Shown: positions 7,001 to 9,474 of the stretch, piece after piece
How the letters are laid out: the number at the start of each line of letters is the position of its first letter
How positions within the stretch are numbered: position 1 is the first letter of the stretch
NCBI GenBank assembly: GCA_001302725.1
Contig: LIZU01000107.1
Span: forward strand, 1-9,474
Origin: a candidate division Zixibacteria bacterium DG_27
GTDB taxonomy: Bacteria; Zixibacteria; MSB-5A5; DG-27
Length of the DNA stretch: 9,474 nt
Direction of reading: 5' to 3'
The notes under the pieces: generated by a model
Seen by the model: only the letters and a program-made list of their open reading frames with translations
The model's database searches: none
Told to the model about the DNA's origin: nothing
Translations under genes and position numbers: made by a program

Positions 7001-7833
7001 AGGGTCCCGACCGCTTTGTTGACCTCCACCTGCACACCAATGCCTCCGACGGTCTGACCTCCCCCGGGGAGGTGGTTCGGGTCGCCAAAGAGAAAAATCT
7101 AGCCGCCATCGCCATCACTGACCACGACTCCCTGGAGGGTTTCAAGGAGGCCCTAGCCATCGCGGAGGAGACCGGGACTGAGATAATTCCCGGGGTGGAG
7201 CTCTCCTGCTTCCATCAAGGGGAGGATCTTCATATTCTGGGTTACCTCGTTGACTACCAGAATCCCGAATTCAACCGTGAGATTGCGCACCTCCAGGTGG
7301 AGAGGTTCGAAAGGGGCAAACGGATTGTGCAGAAGCTAAACGACTTAGGCATAAACCTCTCCATGGACGCTGTAATCAACTTCGCCGGCGAGGGCTCTGT
7401 CGGACGTCCCCATATCGCTGAGGCTTTGGTACAGCAAGAATATGTACCCACATACCGGGAGGCCTTCACTCGTTACATAGGTTATCATGCCCCCGCCTAT
7501 GTACCCAAGAAATTCATGAGTCCCGAGGAGGGGATCAACCTGATTCACTTAAACGGAGGCGTGGCAGTCTTGGCTCACCCCGGGACCAACCACCGCGACG
7601 ACCTCATTCCGGATTTGGTCGGCATGGGGCTTGACGGTCTGGAGGCGTACCATCACTCTTACGCCCACCACATCACCGTTAAGTATATAAATATCGCGAA
7701 AAAGTTTGGCCTGATCTACACCGGGGGCTCCGATTGTCACGGAGCCCGGGGGGGTCGGCTCCTCATCGGCTGCAACCGGGTCCCGTATGAATGTCTGGAA
7801 AATCTAAAGAGAGCAAAAGAGGGGAGATATTGA
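6997..7833 (+). CDS. PHP-domain phosphoesterase (TrpH/YciV-like)
   Basis: A 278-aa cytoplasmic metal-dependent phosphoesterase. The PHP metal-site motifs are complete: DLHLHTNASDG with His11, His13 and Asp18; TDHDS with Asp42 and His43; PGVELS with Glu68; the LAHPG motif with His194; and GGSDCHG with Asp246 and His248. Length and motif spacing fit the TrpH/YciV branch. Characterised members of that branch hydrolyse 3',5'-bisphosphonucleotides such as pAp and trim RNA 5' ends, so either activity is possible here; the substrate cannot be read from sequence. Polymerase-linked PHP domains and histidinol-phosphatase (HisJ/HisK) relatives have different surroundings, so they are less likely. Its ATG overlaps the stop of the cyclodeaminase gene in an ATGA, implying translational coupling and cotranscription. 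Any functional link between nucleotide hydrolysis and folate metabolism is speculation. Confidence 0.87.
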   Translation: MKGPDRFVDLHLHTNASDGLTSPGEVVRVAKEKNLAAIAITDHDSLEGFKEALAIAEETGTEIIPGVELSCFHQGEDLHILGYLVDYQNPEFNREIAHLQVERFERGKRIVQKLNDLGINLSMDAVINFAGEGSVGRPHIAEALVQQEYVPTYREAFTRYIGYHAPAYVPKKFMSPEEGINLIHLNGGVAVLAHPGTNHRDDLIPDLVGMGLDGLEAYHHSYAHHITVKYINIAKKFGLIYTGGSDCHGARGGRLLIGCNRVPYECLENLKRAKEGRY

Positions 7834-7914
7834 AAAACTTCGCCGCTGTGAGGTGAACGACCGCTAATCTCTCTGCAGAGGCTTTTCTTATCTTAGGATC
7901 CGAAAGGAAAAAAA

Positions 7915-9474
7915 ATGTCCAATAGACTTAAACTCTCAATATTAGTCGCCCTGTCCGTCCTGTTGGGCTACCACAACAACTTGCTCGCCGAAAAACTAAG
8001 TCTAGACCATCCCCTGGTGGCCCAGGCTTTGGCCTTCAAAGACCCGGAGCATCCTCAAGCCGCCAGGTGGGAAGAGTTGCCGCTGCCGATTAAATGCGGA
8101 ACTCCGGCCATGATTTTCGTCTCCTTGCAGCGTCATGAACTTCCGGAGGGGGTAAGAGAGATTCTCCAGGCACGTCCAGCGCTATCCTTAAGTTTTGACA
8201 CCCCCGGCGGGCATTTCAAGGTTCACTACGACACTTCCGGCATACACGAGGTCTACGGGGCAGGAGTGGACGTCAATCCCGCCGACGGTCATCCCGACTA
8301 TGTCAATCGGACCGGAGAATACCTGGATTACGTTTGGACTTACGAAGTTGATACCATAGGCTTGCAGCCGCCTCCCTCCGACGGCTGGTATGGCGGAGGC
8401 GGCGACGGTCTTTACGATGTCTATCTGGTGGCTAGCTTGGGCAATGCCTTCGGATTGACGCAACCGGACAGCTTCCAGGCCAGCAACCCTCAGTCTTATA
8501 CCAGTTGGATTGAGCTCCGCACAAGTTACACCGGCTTCGGTTATCCCGATCAGTATGATCCCCTGAAAGTGACTGTCGCCCACGAGTTCTTTCACACCAT
8601 CCATCTGGGTTACGATGCCTACGAACCCTTCCTCCCGGATATGAGCGATTACAATGTCTGGTGGCTGGAGGCTACCGCGGTCTGGATGGAGGATGTGGTC
8701 TTCGACGAGGTCAACGACTACATCAACTACCTCCCTTACTTCTTCCGCTATCCCTGGCTTTCGCTCACCGCTCACGACCCCACCTGGCAGGACTGGGTGA
8801 GGGTTTATCATATGTATGCATCTTGCGTGTGGCCCATATACCTGTCCGAGAGATTCGGCACCGGTCCTATCAACACCGCCATCATAAGAGATATCTGGGA
8901 GGCCTGCGCAGACGTCATCTATGATAATGTCATCCCTGCTACTCATGAGGTTCTGGAAGACTATTACACCGACCTGAACTCCTCATTCGGCGAGTTTACC
9001 ATCTGGAATTACTTCAGTGGAAATCTCAGCGAGAGCGGGTACTACTCCGAGGGGAGTTACTTTCCCGACTTAAACGACACCATGATGGTCTATAATAGCT
9101 ATCCCGTGAACGTCACCTCCCCGACGCAGCCTCCTGAGTACCTTGCGGCGAATTACGTTAAGTTCATCCCCTTCGATTCGACCGGGGGACTGAGGGCGAA
9201 CTTCAGCGGGGCCTTCATCCCCTGGAAGGTGAACATGATAGGTTATGCCGTGGAGGGTCAGGGTGGCAACCACCGGGTGAGGGAGATGGATTTGGACGAC
9301 TTCTGGGAGGGATCGCGGGCATTTAACGACTGGAATAAATACAGCGAGATCGTGATGATTCCGGCGGTTGTGGATACGATTTATCACTCCGGCACATATA
9401 ACTACTCCTTCTCTGCGGCCTTCGATACCTCCCTCACCGGCCCTGAAGCGGTTCAGATTGCCAGGAATCGACCT
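7915..9474 (+). CDS. Secreted putative zinc metalloprotease (MXAN_6640-type), 3'-truncated
   Basis: The frame is open for 520 codons from the ATG at 7915 to the window edge, so the C-terminus lies beyond it. The start is supported by AAAGGA at 7903-7908, 6 bases upstream, and by a signal peptide: Lys/Arg at 4-6, a hydrophobic core at about 7-18, and a probable cut after Ala25 (NNLLA). The protein is thus exported. The zincin motif is HEFFH at residues 223-227, followed by WWLEATAVWMED in which Glu252 or Glu259 could be the third metal ligand, 25 or 32 residues after His227. This arrangement matches what I recall of the MXAN_6640 putative metalloprotease family of myxobacteria and candidate phyla, whose members often carry C-terminal repeat or sorting domains. 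Such a domain would lie outside this window. It is rich in Tyr, Trp and Asp, as expected of an extracellular enzyme. It follows an 81-base gap and may have its own promoter, but I see no clear boxes there. Confidence 0.72.
   Translation, partial: MSNRLKLSILVALSVLLGYHNNLLAEKLSLDHPLVAQALAFKDPEHPQAARWEELPLPIKCGTPAMIFVSLQRHELPEGVREILQARPALSLSFDTPGGHFKVHYDTSGIHEVYGAGVDVNPADGHPDYVNRTGEYLDYVWTYEVDTIGLQPPPSDGWYGGGGDGLYDVYLVASLGNAFGLTQPDSFQASNPQSYTSWIELRTSYTGFGYPDQYDPLKVTVAHEFFHTIHLGYDAYEPFLPDMSDYNVWWLEATAVWMEDVVFDEVNDYINYLPYFFRYPWLSLTAHDPTWQDWVRVYHMYASCVWPIYLSERFGTGPINTAIIRDIWEACADVIYDNVIPATHEVLEDYYTDLNSSFGEFTIWNYFSGNLSESGYYSEGSYFPDLNDTMMVYNSYPVNVTSPTQPPEYLAANYVKFIPFDSTGGLRANFSGAFIPWKVNMIGYAVEGQGGNHRVREMDLDDFWEGSRAFNDWNKYSEIVMIPAVVDTIYHSGTYNYSFSAAFDTSLTGPEAVQIARNRP

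Noticed and set aside
7871..7880. Perfect palindrome CTCTGCAGAG followed by a T-rich stretch, considered as a terminator
   Set aside because: As a hairpin it leaves only 3 base pairs around a 4-base loop, too weak for an intrinsic terminator; a protein-binding site is possible but unsupported.
8188..8946. Open frame of 252 codons on the - strand opposite the protease gene
   Set aside because: The + strand frame carries a signal peptide and an HEFFH motif in a continuous 520-codon frame; the reverse frame has no family features.
1..9474. Search for CRISPR repeats, tRNA or rRNA genes, insertion sequences, phage or defence genes
   Set aside because: No regular repeats, no cloverleaf-like or rRNA-like segments, and no transposase, integrase, nuclease or toxin-like genes were seen; gaps are short and ordinary.

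Overview
The window is a compact, protein-coding stretch of bacterial DNA in which every gene I can support lies on the + strand. By eye the GC content is in the mid to upper 50s percent. The gene content is an FCB-like or candidate-phylum mix: SPOR protein, DUF3108 envelope protein, two-domain formimidoyltransferase-cyclodeaminase, and a secreted MXAN_6640-type HExxH protease. This suggests an uncultured Gram-negative bacterium (Zixibacteria, WOR-3, TA06 or Eisenbacteria-like), probably from a metagenome. The lineage is an inference and is held weakly.

Region 1 (1-5337) is a closely packed run with gaps of 1 to 33 bases. It holds the 3' end of an AMP-forming long-chain acyl-CoA synthetase, a mannose-1-phosphate guanylyltransferase, a small exported SPOR-domain protein, a Sua5/YrdC/YwlC threonylcarbamoyl-AMP synthase, a low-molecular-weight phosphatase whose P-loop resembles the protein-arginine phosphatase YwlE, a DUF3108 envelope gene split by a frameshift, and a protein that looks like a remote relative of deoxyhypusine synthase. 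Cotranscription is likely from the spacing, but the genes do not form one pathway. They mix lipid activation, sugar-nucleotide supply, cell envelope, tRNA modification and protein dephosphorylation.

Region 2 (5338-7833) begins after a 136-base gap with a perfect TATAAT hexamer and a weaker alternative promoter. It holds a formimidoyltransferase-cyclodeaminase fusion that links histidine or formiminoglutamate breakdown to the folate one-carbon pool. A PHP-domain phosphoesterase overlaps its stop codon by 4 bases.

Region 3 (7834-9474) has an 81-base gap followed by a secreted putative zinc metalloprotease. Its frame stays open for 520 codons to the window edge, so it is 3'-truncated here.

I found no RNA genes, CRISPR arrays, insertion sequences, attachment sites, toxin-antitoxin pairs or phage genes. 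I see no convincing new multi-gene system. The points most worth following are the deoxyhypusine-synthase-like protein with no evident catalytic lysine, the YwlE-like phosphatase next to the Sua5 gene, the broken DUF3108 gene and the edge-truncated protease.
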